From assembly GCF_000003815.2 (NCBI RefSeq), contig NC_049979.1:29553235-29617234 (forward strand): a stretch of DNA of 64,000 nucleotides. Direction: 5' to 3'. The translations under genes were made by a program, and so were the position numbers. This document shows positions 1 to 36,936 of this stretch, one piece after another. Position 1 is the stretch's first letter, and every line of letters starts with the position of its first letter. This DNA is from Branchiostoma floridae (Eukaryota > Chordata > Leptocardii > Amphioxiformes > Branchiostomatidae). Under the pieces are notes generated by a model that saw only the letters and a list, made by a program, of their open reading frames with translations, did not search any database and had not been told where the DNA came from.

Positions 1-1983
1 ATGCATTTACAGTACAAAATTTAAGTGGTCAGGAAGGTTGCACAAAATGACTTAACACACAGAGTATTGTATTGCGAACAATACGACTCTACGAGTGATC
101 ACGGCGATGTCGCACTGACGCACTGGCAGGCAGAAAGCAGGTGGAAGACAAAAGATTAATTTACATATCAATTTGTAATTTTACTATAGTGCTTATTTAA
201 ATATTCAGAAGTAATTTAACCTGCTTACATCCTGGTATATAGAATACTAGAATACAGTCATAGAATACTACATACTAGTACCTTAGGCCGAGCTGAATTG
301 ACTATATGAATGACATCCTTCAGAAACCCCAATATACTTTGGCAAAAGTTTGGTAACAAATAGGTTGCTTTCATGACAAATCTAAGTGGTCAGGAAGGTT
401 GAACAAAACAGACTGAGGGTAAGGTATACCGAACAATAGATTCATTTTTGTTCTTTCACCTTGGAATAGACGTTGGCATTTTATGACTTTAGCATATCTC
501 ATGTATTTTTTTTTTTTTTCATTCTTCAGAATATTTGCTCCTTTTTTACTTTTACTGCTGCTTTGTATCATTTACTGTATGGTTCGAAACTTTTTTTTTA
601 AACAGTGAAACAACCAGAGGGGTGAGTAGAACAGAAGAAGCAATATCCTGACTCCCGGGATTCGAACCCCGCCGAACACAGGCAGCCGGATCACAAATCC
701 AACGTGCAAACCACAACGCCAAAAACCTCAGAGATGTTGGCGTGGTCAGTTTGGCAGCGCTTGAACCCCTGAGATTCGAACCCGCGCCGAACACAGGCAG
801 CCAGATCACAAATCCAACGTGCAAACCACAACGCCAAAAAGCTCAGAGATGTTGGCGTGGTCAGTTTGGCAGCGCTTGAACCCCACTGTTACAACAGACT
901 TAAATTGATGCATGTGCGGATGTCCTTCATATAATCAAATCAATGTAGCCTTAGATGTTAACAAAAACAGCAATCACTCATATAGACTCTTCATTTGCGT
1001 TCTTTCAGTTGTAACGGCCATGACCTTTTTCTTTGGCTTTGGAATTGACTTCGGCATCTATACAACATTAGTGTACAAAATACTTTTCTGAGCCAGGTTG
1101 CACAGTCTGGGCAAAAACTAGGTTGCACAACTGAATTTAAAGTTGCACCACCTACAATTCACTAATTTCTGAAAAAAAAAAGTTCAATACATACATGTTT
1201 GGCTGACATGAAACGGAGCTGCCTCGGTCCATTTATTTCTTCCAAGTAAATTGAGAACAAAATCAAGTTCTGAGGCTCAAAATCTAAGTTGCACCCTGTG
1301 CAACCTGAGTTAAGAAGTAAGTTGCACCAAGCAAAAAGTGGTTGCAATGTGCAAGTGGGTATTTAGCATGCTGCTTAATTAGTATTTTCTGATGTTTTGG
1401 GACGTCACGACATATGCAGCTGTTTTATACCATTCTTAGTTTGGTCGAAATTTTTATTTTTGGAAACGGACGAAAATTGATGCGCTCGCAGATTTCATCC
1501 ATACCCATAAAATTCAACATTTCCTAAATAATTGAACTTTTAAAGAAAAATGTAACCAAGATCACCCTTATACTCAATTACTTTGGTGACAGCGCAACAT
1601 AAACTTATGTTTGGAATAAACTGGGTTGAAACTATACACAGTAGTTTACAATTACAGTTTTGCAAACAATGCCACACCCCTGCAACACCTAACACTACTC
1701 ACTCCTATACTAAAGTAAAGAAGTGTGACATTGGCCATCTGTACCCCCCTCCCCACTCTTACACACTCACAGCCGCTATCATACGCCGTTCCTGCTCGGT
1801 CACTCCACGTGGCGGGGCCACTATCGTTTGTTCGAACGGGAAACAGGAGGCAGACATGATATTTTTGTCCTACATGTCGTCAAATACGACAAAAACCTTC
1901 CCCACTTTTCATTAGAAATGCCGACTTTTTGTCATGAAAGGCTTATCACCGTGCTTGTTTTTACCGCCTCTTACGAGCCCTGT
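1..1983. other. Gene-free flank upstream of FBXO11
   Basis: No coding region is seen. The first 15 bases (ATGCATTTACAGTAC) are the end of a MITE family found elsewhere in the window. Fragments of another repeat containing TCTAAGTGGTCAGGAAGGTT occur near 15 and 380, with further pieces at about 900-1080. The same repeat recurs at 35370-36290. The tRNA-like pair at 649-884 is listed separately. The stretch 1085-1350 is rich in GTTGCAC words. Confidence 0.6.
649..884 (-). repeat. Tandem pair of tRNA-like repeats upstream of FBXO11
   Basis: Two copies of a unit of about 118 bp lie head to tail. Read on the minus strand each has an A-box-like TGGCGTTGTGG and a B-box-like GGTTCGAATC, with an arm that could hold a 7-base loop TTTGTGA (Thr-like anticodon TGT). 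The variable region is too long and the T-stem mismatched for a normal tRNA, so these look like tRNA-derived repeats or pseudogenes. Confidence 0.5.
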
Positions 1984-2185
1984 GATTGGTCTAGCGAGAC
2001 GTTATTTTCCCACGTGTTTGTAACGAGGGCTGGGATTGGCGGATCGGCGGCAGCCTCTTTCTCATATCAATCCTTCTTCCTGTCGATCCATAGAGAAAAT
2101 GGCGACTCTGTGAATGTAGCAAATATTCGCCGCGATTTTACCGTATTTTGTGGACATTCTGGGACCAAGGTTGTGAAGAGTAGTG
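1984..2185 (+). promoter_or_regulatory. Probable FBXO11 promoter and 5' UTR
   Basis: Two inverted CCAAT boxes (GATTGG at 1984 and 2034) flank an E-box CACGTG at 2011. A YY1-like AAAATGGCGAC starts at 2096, a motif usual just downstream of TATA-less start sites. The ATG inside it (2099) opens a four-codon uORF (M-A-T-L, stop ending 2113), 72 bases before the FBXO11 start. No TATA box is seen. The motifs are visible; promoter function is inferred from position. Confidence 0.45.
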
Positions 2186-27138
<24,953 letters not shown>

Positions 27139-27169
27139 TCCGTTTCACCTCGTGTCGTTTTTGCATCAG

Positions 27170-27290
27170 ATTCTTCTGCGACTGCGGGGCGGGGACCCTC
27201 TCGAACTCCTGCACGTTTGCAGGCGAGCCGACCCGCAACACGGACTCCGTGTACAACTCCGCCCAGCCCGAGGAATCGGACACTGCTTAA
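27170..27290 (+). CDS. FBXO11: FBXO11 terminal exon, copy B (tandem duplicate)
   Basis: Only 31 bases after the stop of copy A, a new acceptor (TTTTTGCATCAG) precedes a second version of the same exon. It is in the same phase, encodes [20 protein letters not shown], has a shorter tail ending ESDTA, and stops at 27288-27290. Every Cys is kept. I count 16 synonymous codon changes against 8 replacements over the aligned codons, so both copies look coding and constrained. Use of this acceptor would give an 868-residue isoform. With copy A, this sequence lies in the 3' UTR. Confidence 0.8.
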
Positions 27291-28552
27291 CTAGCTCCCT
27301 CTTGTGGACAAGAGACTAATAACACCATTTTATCCCGAATGAGGCACCGTTCTCTGGATGGACCATGGCTATAATGGTTGTCCCTTACCCTGCAGTGTTG
27401 TATACAGGACAACAAGAGAACTTTGTACAGTTTATGATGATTTTTTGTAGAATCATCCTGCAATATTGTGATAGTCATCTGCTCCACGTGGGCTGTCACC
27501 CACCAGGTATCTTGTGGTAGATCCATCTTTGAATTCTCTGAAATACATGCCAGTGTTAAAGATAAGGAAGGACAAAGATAGTCGGACCCTCCAAGAAGCA
27601 GCAACTCAAAGATGCCTCTGCCGAGATCTTTCACATCAGAGGGAGGGAGGATGGCTATTCCATCAACTTCACATGTTGCCAACTTTTCAAATGTATCAGT
27701 AAAGTTGTTGCAGGTAAAGAGAAATTGAAAACAGGCTGGTATCCAGACTTTCCATTGCTGTAAACGTCTCCATCAAAGTTCTGTAAAGGAAAACTTTTTT
27801 GCTTTGGCCTCAGACAAACCATTCCTCCTCGAAGTGGAATTATCCTCGTAATTGGTTCCTTATTTTGCATATTGTATAATTTCACTTGTCATCGGAATGT
27901 TTTGAGATATTTTAATTTGTATTTTATGTTTTTCCTTTTTATGATTTTTTCTTATGTTAGCTCAGCCAAATGGTAGTTTATTTTGATGTAATTGCATTTG
28001 ATGGCGGCAGCCCTGATTTGTTCTACTTCTTTGCCACCACGTTGCCAAACTACTGAGTTCATGTTTAGCCTTGTCATTGTTGCTACGTGCTGATTTTGTG
28101 TCATGAATTCTGGACGGCCCAGTACTAGATTTTCCTCCGCGCTATTTAAGTCACTGCTGCAAGCAGGCCTAGTAATCTCTAACGTCAGCTGTCGCGCTCT
28201 TTTTAACCCTAATTTATCAGCACATTGCTGGTTTTGTATATTAGGCAATAAGCATTTGTATGAAAGCAGATTTAATTTATTAGTGTGGTAGGCTTACGGT
28301 GACTCTGCTTTGGACCAATGGTGCCTGTACCCTCACTACTCTTGCTGTTTTTGTTGTCTATGGTCATTCATATTAACCAAAGCACGTGACGTCATTGTAC
28401 ATTGTAATTATGGTGATATCCATAGTAATTATTGTATACCTCACAGTAGGACGTAGTGTCAGCCGTGACTCGCAGGTAGACATGAATATTCAGAGAAAGT
28501 TTCTGAAAGAATGTCTAGGAATGTTGCACCTCATGTACCTAAAGCAGTAGCC

Positions 28553-28600
28553 ATTAAATAGCCTCATGTAATTTCCTATAGTGGTGTGTTTGTGTCTTCT
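28553..28600 (+). terminator. Candidate FBXO11 poly(A) site
   Basis: ATTAAA at 28553-28558 is followed 22 bases later by a GT-rich stretch (GTGGTGTGTTTGTG), the usual layout of a cleavage site. It would give a 3' UTR of about 1.3 kb. I see no AATAAA in this interval. Transcript ends would have to confirm it. Confidence 0.35.
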
Positions 28601-29225
28601 TTAAAGTGGTCATGACTTGCACTCACACTTTTTCTCTTCAAACAATTCTGGAATCTTCCATTAGTTGAAAATGGAAGTGGTGTTGGTGAATGGTGTTGGT
28701 GATAACAATTCTGGTTTACCAAAAAATTGGACTTAACCAACTTGACTTTTTTTTTTATATAAGCTGCATATCATCTGTAATAATGCTAATTAGGGGTGGG
28801 TACCAATACAGAACATTCAGATACATGTACGATCCAGGTCCAGAGGATCAGGTCCGGACCTAAACTTAACATTTACACTGTACAAGAGTCCTGTATGGAA
28901 CTAACAAAATGTGTGGCTCTTTGCCGATGACTGTTATATATAGAGTTATCTTCTGAACACCCTGTGTGATATTGTGTTCATATCGCTTACAGAACACATC
29001 ACATACACTTATCCCAAAACTTACTTAAACGCTAACGTACCTATTACTGCCAAATGTAAAACACATTCCTGTACGCATCAACAGCAAAATCATCATCTCA
29101 AAAGAAAGACACCAAATGAGAACTATTCAACATTGTCAGGAATACCTCAAACAGTTGGTCCACGACGTCAGCTGTTACCGTTACATTACACATATTACGA
29201 CGAACACCTGTTCAATTACGTTTAG

Positions 29226-29480
29226 GGATTCTTCTAGTAGTCTACTGTGACAGCAGTTCTTGCATTGGACAACACATAACCCACCCTATCTGCTTGGAGA
29301 TATATATACTGTAAGCTAATTACCAAACGCCGAAACCACACTGCCTGTTCCACAATACCGAAAATACAGGAGTGCTTTCTGAATTTATAACAACAGCTAC
29401 GGCGGAACATATAGATACAGATGCGAACACAATACTCTGTCAATGGAGGTTACCCTCCAGTGACAGAGTAACAAACATTG
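29226..29480 (+). repeat. Dispersed repeat, copy 1 (pairs with 52681-53010)
   Basis: The blocks TAGGGATTCTTCTA, TCTGCTTGG, TAAGCTAATTACCAAA, CGGAACATATAGATACAG and GGAGGTTACCCTCCA occur in the same order at 52681-53010. It lies directly before the LINE fragment here, so it could be part of the same element. No coding is seen. Confidence 0.55.
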
Positions 29481-29535
29481 GGAGTGATCAAGCACAACTT
29501 GTGGGTATGTCCAGCCAGGGTAAAATCACTTGCAT

Positions 29536-30060
29536 ACACATCACTTGTAAGACCAAATCTTGAATATGCCGCAACATTATGGGACCCATATACAAAGAAA
29601 GACAAAGATAAACTGGAAAGGGTACAGACGTAAGCTGCACAAACAACTACAACAGGGTTGCTGGTGTTACCAAAATGAAAACAGAACTGCAGTGAAAGTC
29701 AGTTGCTTGACCAGACCAGTTGCATGAAAATGTCTTTGCATGAGGTACAAAATGACCAATAAACTGGGGGACGTGCCGACTGATAATTATATTATACCAG
29801 CTCAAAAAATAACAAGGAATAGTCCTGCCCTCAGGTACAAGATTTACCCAAGGATTGATGTGTAGAATTTGTTATCACCAAGCACAGTAGGGGCGTCTTC
29901 GTTGGATAGTTTCAAAGAGCATTCACAGATAGATGTGCAAAAGTTAGGTGTGATAGGTCTATCAGACTGTAATCTAACCAGCTGCTGCTGCGCTGAGTGC
30001 CTGTGAAGCTCGTGTGTTACGCCGAAAGGCGGTCATACCGGCTATACAGATACTTAACCA
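29536..30060 (+). pseudogene. Decayed non-LTR retrotransposon (LINE) RT fragment
   Basis: Translation starts in frame with LVRPNLEYAATLWDPYTKKD and KLERVQT, a conserved block near the end of CR1/jockey-type reverse transcriptases. Stops and frameshifts follow. The 3' part ends with GTGTTACGCCGAAAGGCGGT and ACAGATAC, a typical LINE-tail layout. It is a dead fragment. Confidence 0.6.
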
Positions 30061-30220
30061 TTCTCTACTTTATTTACATCATTTTTTATAGTCATCTGCG
30101 TGTATCATGTACCTCATTGGTTTATTGTGTCATCTTGATGTGCCTTTGTCATTGTTACGCGGTGTTACCATGATTGTCACTGATTTTCTTGAAATTTGTG
30201 CCTTTGGTTATTTGACCGCG

Positions 30221-30500
30221 TGGCGCAGTGGCAGCATGTCCGGATCTGCACCGAGAGGTTGCGGGTTCGAATCCCGCTGTCGCGCCACCGATCTTGTGCC
30301 CTTGGGAAAGGCACTTTACACGACTGTCCCCACTTTACTCAGGTGAAAATGAGTATATGGTGATTTACATCATTCACCATGCCCCGGAGAGGAGATAGGC
30401 GCCGCCAGGGGACTAAAATGCCTATTGATACAGCATAACATGTTGTTGTGCTGCCCCTACGGCTAATTGATCAGCCTACGTCTGATTAAAAGGCTATGGG
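30221..30500 (+). repeat. tRNA-derived SINE, plus-strand copy
   Basis: A-box TGGCGCAGTGG at 30221 and B-box GGTTCGAATCC at 30264 are followed by CCCTTGGGAAAGGCACTTTA and an ACTCAGGTG segment. This is the cleanest promoter head of the family in the window. The region between FBXO11 and the GPCR holds it together with a LINE fragment upstream. Confidence 0.75.
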
Positions 30501-32391
30501 AGGGACGGACGGGTTATATTTTGTTTGTGTATGCAGGACACTTTGAAAAGCGTACTTTTGGGGATATGTTGTAACAGGATACTGAAATGAATGAAAAAAG
30601 GAATAAAATGCCTCCCTGTACATATACGGAATGCCTGCGTACATTATTCCTGTAATCTATCATTTATCACGTATAAAAGCCCTCATACATGTACACGGGT
30701 CATTTGTGAGTCCGGTGAATCGGTAAATATTTAAGAAGCTGTTTCCTGTGGGCAAAAGATGCATACTATGTACATCATTCTAAGCAAGGCGCATCTTAAT
30801 TGGATATGTCTTTCAGCAGACTGATATGTCCGGTGCTTTATGATATCATAATTATGACGTCCAACACCTGTGCCACTTGAAATTTTGATTAACTTTTCCA
30901 AAATATCTCTTTGTCCAGAGTACGTCAGTGAAGAAAATGGTGCATAGCTTCTGGATTCTTTGCATACACAGCTTTCCTCGGCACTTATTGGCCTGTTTTA
31001 CACAACTTTCTTTAATGTGAAGGTTAGCTTTCCTCAAAACTCATCTCACCAAGCGGAGACACTCTGGAGGCATTGCGGTGGTACATTGTCATTGGAGCTT
31101 GTTCACGGAGGCACCTTTGCACTTATTTTGCCACTTTTCTCTTGCACGGTTCACGCCGACGCGAAGAAAGCAGTACTCAAGCAACTGGATATGATTCTGG
31201 AAACCGTCAGACGCTTGAGATAGTATTCACTATCTTTCGTCAGTGACACTGAAGTGATCTGGAAGAAAGTGGTCTTTTATACCCTAACTATGAATGAATT
31301 CGAAGACAAGTTTAGATGTCCAATAGGAGACATTATTGGACAAGTCAAGCTTTTTGGCATACGATATGTAGTGTCATTGTATTAATTGATCTATTACCGT
31401 TGCCTTACATTGTACCATGTAATGTTAGTTCACCTTTATCCGCGGGGTAACCTATATCCGTTGTGCTGCTAAATAGGATATCCAGGGATATCAAGTCAAT
31501 GGAAGGTAGTTTCAAATTGTGATATTCTCAAAATATTGCAGTTTGAAACCACCATCTGTCGACTTAATACTCCTAAATACATTGTTCTTAAAAAGAACGG
31601 ATAAAGGTTACCCTACGGATAAAGGTGAACAAGCGTTACAAATGTCATGCAATAAAGTTGATTCATTCATCCATTTTTCTCGGCCTTGTGTCAGACTCCG
31701 GAGGAGAGTGCTCATGCAGAGGTGACTCAGTGACGACCTCAGTATTGCCTCACTTTGAATCCTAACCAACTTGCACAACAAGATCACGAAAACGTTTTAA
31801 CAGATACCGAAAACTTATGGCATAAAGAGTATAAAATGAATATTCAAAAATGCCTATTCACTAACTTTCATATGACCCCTGACTTGACCATTGCATAAAC
31901 TAACCGCGAGCCAACTCGGAGTCAGCTCCGTGGATTTACACACATTGTCAAGAAAACGCGAGTCAGCATGATTTCGAAGTTAAATCCGATCGAAGGGTAC
32001 TTGAGTATCCTAAAATTCAGATAACAAAGACTCCACTGGCTCGGACTTCCCGTGTGTAAACCAGCCCGATGAAACTGATAAAAAATTCTTGATGGGTGCC
32101 TGGCACCTGAAGCACGAATGAGCCATTATTGTGGGAGATGCTCCATATGAAGGGAGTAATTGATAACATTTTTTCCTCCAGGATGCTTTCATAACCCCAC
32201 GCCCACATTGAAGAATTTAATATCTCATTTCAAAGAGAGAGTGCCATTTCCGTCCAACACTTGCTAGTGAAAAGTGGTTGCTGCGTACTACAGTGTCATT
32301 TCTTTCCACCTCAAGCTAACTCTTTAGCTTGGGGTGGAGAATTTTCTGAGATAAACATGTTGACTAGTCGATAGATTAGTCATAAAACGAA

Positions 32392-33609
32392 ATGGCAGAA
32401 GACGACCAGCTATCAGCATGGAATAGTGCCCGATCTTTGGGTTCGGCGTCTCTTGGTCTCCAGACTGCGTATCTCATATTCAGTCTGGTGGTGGCTGTGG
32501 GATGTGGCCTGCTGGTTGTCTACTTGGTCTACAAGAAGGACTATCTCCAAAAGCCTTCTAACTATCTTCGTTGCAGCCTGTCAGCATACGACATCATTTT
32601 CATGTGCTGTATGATTCCAATGGACATCTACGTACTTTATCAGGCGGATGACAGCAACGGCCAGACGGTATGTTGGGTGCGAGAACAACTGTTTAGATGG
32701 TTTACAACATCCATGAGTGGCACATACGTCCTGATGGCAATGGAACTGTACTACTTCATCTGCCAACCCCTGCACTACCACCAGAAAGTCACCACAAAGC
32801 GTGTGGCTGCCGGCACGGTTGTGGTCCTGGCGTTGTCCTTGATGTTGCGGGTCGTTTACATAACCATCGAAAAAGTGGAGAATCCCAACACAACCTCGCA
32901 GTGTGGTCTACAGTCTGCTGACATCACTGGCCCAACAGCAGTCATTCAACACATCATGACAGGATTGGTTGTCCTGGCCTTTCTCATCATCTTCATTTCC
33001 TACTTCCTCATCTTCAAAGAAGCAAGAAAACAACAGGAGAGGGATGAACACCGTGACCTGTGGCTCTACCAGACCAAGGCCTTCAAAAGGCTGGCACCTC
33101 ATGCCATAAGCCTAGCTGTGTGGGTTGGAACCATTGTGCTCCTGGTTGTAATGACTCGTCAGGCACTTGGAAAAGAGGCATCCTTCCCACTGCGCATCAC
33201 CACGCGAATAGCTGTACTGCTTTACACGACTCTGTCGTCTATGGTCAACCCCATTGTCTACAGCTTCAGGATGCCAGACTTCCGCAGAGCACTGAGGGAG
33301 ACATTTGGCTGGCCAAGCAATGCCCCCGTGGCACAGGCACCACCACCTCATGGTCAACAGGGGCAAGACTTGGAGATGGCCGTCTTCAGTGTGCCCGGCC
33401 ATGGACAAGGGGGATCTACAATACAAGTGGCAGAAGCACCACCTTCTTCAAGGCTGACACAGGTGGGAGAAGACACCTCCAACACAACCTGTCCCACTAA
33501 CAAGGCTGGAGGCAATACAAATGGCGCTGACCCTGCCCCCAAAATGATGCAGACAGAAGGTACCCTTTCCAAACCATCTCTCCAGCTATCAGGCATACAG
33601 CCAGAGTAG
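32392..33609 (+). CDS. Intronless class A GPCR, olfactory-receptor-like
   Basis: 405 residues in one exon, ATG in good context (ACGAAATGG). Seven hydrophobic segments lie near residues 24-47, 57-82, 95-118, 138-158, 184-208, 233-254 and 268-290. Cys94 and Cys171 suit the usual TM3-ECL2 disulfide, and Asp67 matches 2.50. Olfactory-receptor hallmarks are visible: MAMELYYFICQPLHY after TM3, SY in TM5, KAF followed by PH at TM6, and NPIVYSF with RRAL after TM7. The DRY Arg is Leu119, giving ELY. The 100-residue tail is Pro/Gly/Gln/Thr-rich and probably cytosolic. Vertebrate-type olfactory receptors are known in amphioxus. The ligand cannot be predicted. Confidence 0.88.
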   Translation: MAEDDQLSAWNSARSLGSASLGLQTAYLIFSLVVAVGCGLLVVYLVYKKDYLQKPSNYLRCSLSAYDIIFMCCMIPMDIYVLYQADDSNGQTVCWVREQLFRWFTTSMSGTYVLMAMELYYFICQPLHYHQKVTTKRVAAGTVVVLALSLMLRVVYITIEKVENPNTTSQCGLQSADITGPTAVIQHIMTGLVVLAFLIIFISYFLIFKEARKQQERDEHRDLWLYQTKAFKRLAPHAISLAVWVGTIVLLVVMTRQALGKEASFPLRITTRIAVLLYTTLSSMVNPIVYSFRMPDFRRALRETFGWPSNAPVAQAPPPHGQQGQDLEMAVFSVPGHGQGGSTIQVAEAPPSSRLTQVGEDTSNTTCPTNKAGGNTNGADPAPKMMQTEGTLSKPSLQLSGIQPE

Positions 33610-34190
33610 AGACCTCCACCCAGAGAGCAAGGACGGAAGACAGCACCAGGCACTCTTCATAAACATCAACACGGCTTCACCGTACAAGCAAACGTGCACA
33701 GAGACCCAACAATACCTCTCAATGATCATGGACAGAAAATGGCCACAAAGAGTAGCCGTAAGAGCTGCTCTGTACTTGCACTATCACCATGGCTGTGCAA
33801 AGAGAAAAACGTGGGTACCCCTCAGCGGTCAGCACACGATGAAGAGGCTTACGTGGACACAATCTGTCTCCAAGAGAACGACACCCCTAGCTGACCAACA
33901 CACAGTGGAACTGTTCGTGATGGACAAACCACCTCCAAAGATGGCGTGGCAGAGTCCTGGAGAAAACAGATGCCGACCCTGAAGACAGCGAGAACAGTCA
34001 GATCCAAAGTGGTGAGCTACAACTATTATCACAGCCTGTGGTCCACAGGTTTACAGAACACAGTAATTTGGGATTGAACAGTTTAATTACAGTACCATAT
34101 GATAACAGGACTTCACATCAGAGTATTTCGCAGATGATACAACATGGAGATGAGTTCACCTTAACGTAAGTGCATTATACTATACCATTA
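33610..34190 (+). other. Probable 3' UTR of the GPCR
   Basis: No coding support and no AATAAA are seen in this stretch. The composition stays similar to the gene (CA-rich) to about 34020 and then turns AT-rich. The transcript end is unknown. Confidence 0.35.
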
Positions 34191-34516
34191 AGCTAAGGGC
34201 ACAACCCGCCGTACGCGCAAATACGTGCTGTCTATGTGCCAAAACGTGGGCAGTCTTTTGAAATCCGTAAGTGGTAAGCACCGCCTCCGTACGAAGTCGT
34301 AGGGAATCCGACGGATTTTGGAGCACACAGACACGCCGTAGAACTTTACGAACAGGCAAAATTTTGTGTGCCATCGGGCTGCGGATTCGCCCCCCCCGTA
34401 CGTGCCAGTACGGGCGACGCGCCTGCCCTGTGCAGCCTGAACGCGTGGCGGATGTGGCCTCCCGAAAAAAAAAACGTACGGACAAATTGCATGCACGGCG
34501 GGTTGTCCCCTTAGCT
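34191..34516 (+). mobile_element. MITE with GC-rich ends
   Basis: The ends AGCTAAGGGCACAACCCGCC and its inverse (GGCGGGTTGTCCCCTTAGCT) form inverted repeats of about 22 bases with few mismatches. The interior contains CGTACGTGCCAGTACGGGCG and CGCCTGCCCTGTGCAGCCTG. A related interior piece is at 56257-56335. No ORF is convincing. Confidence 0.65.
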
Positions 34517-36758
34517 TTACTTTATGGAATTTTATTTCATGGTAGAAAATCCCCCTTCTATAGTATAGTGTACAATAATTCACTGTAGTACAGTTATGAT
34601 ACTGATTGTAGTCTCCAACTTAGTACAGTGACTACAGGGCTATACATAATGTATTATATTTCATTCCATACCATAGGTACATTCATGTACCTAGAAGTGA
34701 TTTTTTCATACGTGCGTTGAGAATTATTTCATTGAGGCTTTTCAAACAAAAAAATGTACATATTGTCCACCTGTGTCCTAGCGTTGAAAGTAAATTATCT
34801 CAAATTTTTGTAAAGGGCGCCTGAGACATAATGATTTCATTCAATTTTTTACCCGCACAGCTTTTATGACTTAATTGGGGAGTTTTGAATTTGCTTTTTT
34901 CAGATCCGGAAATATTCTGGGTTCCTGTATCAAACCAAATTTACTAAGATGGTATTCTCAGATTGAAAAAAAATAATACTTTTGGCTACTTTGTACGTAA
35001 GTCAAATGACCTGAGATTTGGCATGCCTTCATTTGGTGTGTATCGGGCATAGCCTGGGTACCCTCCCCCGTAGTATGATCCCCATTTAACAACAACGTCT
35101 ACTATTGCTTTAGGGCTAAAAGTGAAATAACAAACCACTATTATTTGAAAGGGAGAAAGAAACAGCTTTATTCAAAGACAGATCACCAAACTAGTAGTCG
35201 TCAGCGATAAGTATACAATTGTAAATCAATTCATAATCTAAAGGATATTTCAAAGTCACAGTGGTTTTCGCCATATACTATTTAATTGTTTACATCCCAA
35301 TCGTTTTCTTGTTTTGTGATAATTTCTATTTCATTCTCAGACCACGTTGGTTTGATCATGATTATATTGATGACATCCTTTGGGAACCCCCAAACTGATG
35401 CGAGTATGCGAATAAGAAAAGTTTAGCCTAAAAAAATGTCTTCAATATGAAATCTAAGTGGCCAGGAAGGTTAAACAAATGATTCAACACATGTAGTATT
35501 CCGAACAATAGATTCGCCATGTGTGTTCTTTCACATCATGACATTAGAATTAAAATATCGTTGGTATTCCATGACATTAGTATATGTTTTCCCATATGTT
35601 CTTGCAATCTGCGGCATGTGTTTTCTAATTTTAGCTGAAAATTGATGCTCGCGCGAATGTCATCCATATCAACAAATCAACATGGCCTTACTTAACGTCA
35701 AAATACATCATTGCTATTCTTTGAACACAAAAAAAAAATCGTGAAACAGTGTCGAAGATTACCTAAAATAACAACTCGTCATTGAACCTGATTTGACAAC
35801 TCGTTAGCAAATTAAATGGACTGATAATACCCCTGTCACATTATCCATGATCTTCGGGCGTATCGATGGAAGATCGGCCATATTTAAGATCGGCAGAGGG
35901 TTTCGAGAATTTTACACCTGAAAACCGTCCCTGTCACATATAAGCCACACTTTGCACCTTGTACAATTGTTATGAAATAAAGTTATTATTATAAGCGAGG
36001 CTCGGGCGATTGCCGCAGAATCGTCGTCCAATCGATTTTCGCCAAATGTGACAGGTTGGGTTTGACTTTTTTTTGGATGCAAAGGGAGACGAAAAGCCGC
36101 AACTTTTCTAAAATTTGTGGGTTCTGTGATTTCAAGAGAAAAGTGGCTTTTTGTTCGTCTGTCAATGTGGGGAAGTACGTTTTACAGTATGATAAAAAAC
36201 TTGTTTTTTTTTAAACGGATAAGAATTGATGTGATCACGGATGTCATCCACAGAATCAAATCAACATGGCCTAAAACGATTAGATAGTAACTTGAATATG
36301 TAATGGGGAATGTATAACAATGAGTTGCTTTTCACCGCATGCTTTAGCGTAGGCTATTACAAACAAAAAGAATGCGTTGAAATTTTAGTCTTAGCACTTA
36401 TCGCCTCTAAACATAGATTTCATAGGAGCTTACCTATATGACTATATATAGTTGTTTTAAGGATTTTAAAAAATCCAGGTCTATTTCTTATGATTTTATT
36501 ATCTTAAACAATAAAAAGCTTACGTAGTATTGTATGTTATAATATTTTGTCATGCAAGATTATACAAAATGCTGCTGTAGAATTAAAAACATTGGCAGTT
36601 GGAAACAATTTTAGTCTGTAAGTAGTATTCTACCAGTAAGAGCGTTTGAGTAAAATCACAGAAACGTCCATGTAGAGTATATTCATCTACAACAGGGTGC
36701 TTTCCGTTACCACATTTCGAGCGCTTTTGGCTTGTGAATTAGCTATCGTGTATTTGTA

Positions 36759-36936
36759 CAGTCAAACCTGTCTATAGTGGCCACTCAAGAGACCGGACAA
36801 ATGTGGCCACTATAGACAGGTGGCCTCTGTATAGAGGTGGCAACTTGTAGATAAAATACCCAAGGGACCGACAAAAAGTGGCCACTATGGACAGGTGGCC
36901 CCTCTGTAGAGGTGGCCCCTAATACAGGTTTGACTG
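36759..36936 (+). mobile_element. MITE with pogo/Tigger-like ends in a TA target
   Basis: 178 bp with ends CAGTCAAACCTG and CAGGTTTGACTG, flanked on each side by TA (36757-36758 and 36937-36938). The interior has inverted and direct copies of GTGGCCACTATAGACAGGTG. A TA target with CAGT-type ends fits the Tc1/mariner-pogo group. Confidence 0.75.

Larger units (their letters stand above)
27291..32391. other. FBXO11 3' UTR and gene-free spacer before the GPCR
   Basis: Bases 27291 to about 28600 are the probable FBXO11 3' UTR. Beyond it are a dispersed repeat, a LINE fragment and a SINE, listed separately. Near 31176 is TACTCAAGCAACTGGATATG, which recurs close to 10990 and 39122 and so marks another repeat. 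I see no exon with coding support from 30500 to 32391. The last 180 bases should hold the GPCR promoter, but no clear motif stands out. Confidence 0.5.

Noticed and set aside
552-824. 90-codon minus frame near the tRNA-like pair
   Set aside because: It is a translation of the tandem tRNA-like repeats themselves.
30221-30290. Functional tRNA gene
   Set aside because: A- and B-boxes are good, but arms do not pair cleanly and the downstream SINE body is shared with other copies.
35970-35990. AATAAA at 35977 as the GPCR poly(A) signal
   Set aside because: It is 2.4 kb downstream, beyond a MITE, and sits in TTGTACAATTGTTATG...AATAAAG, which looks like a LINE tail.
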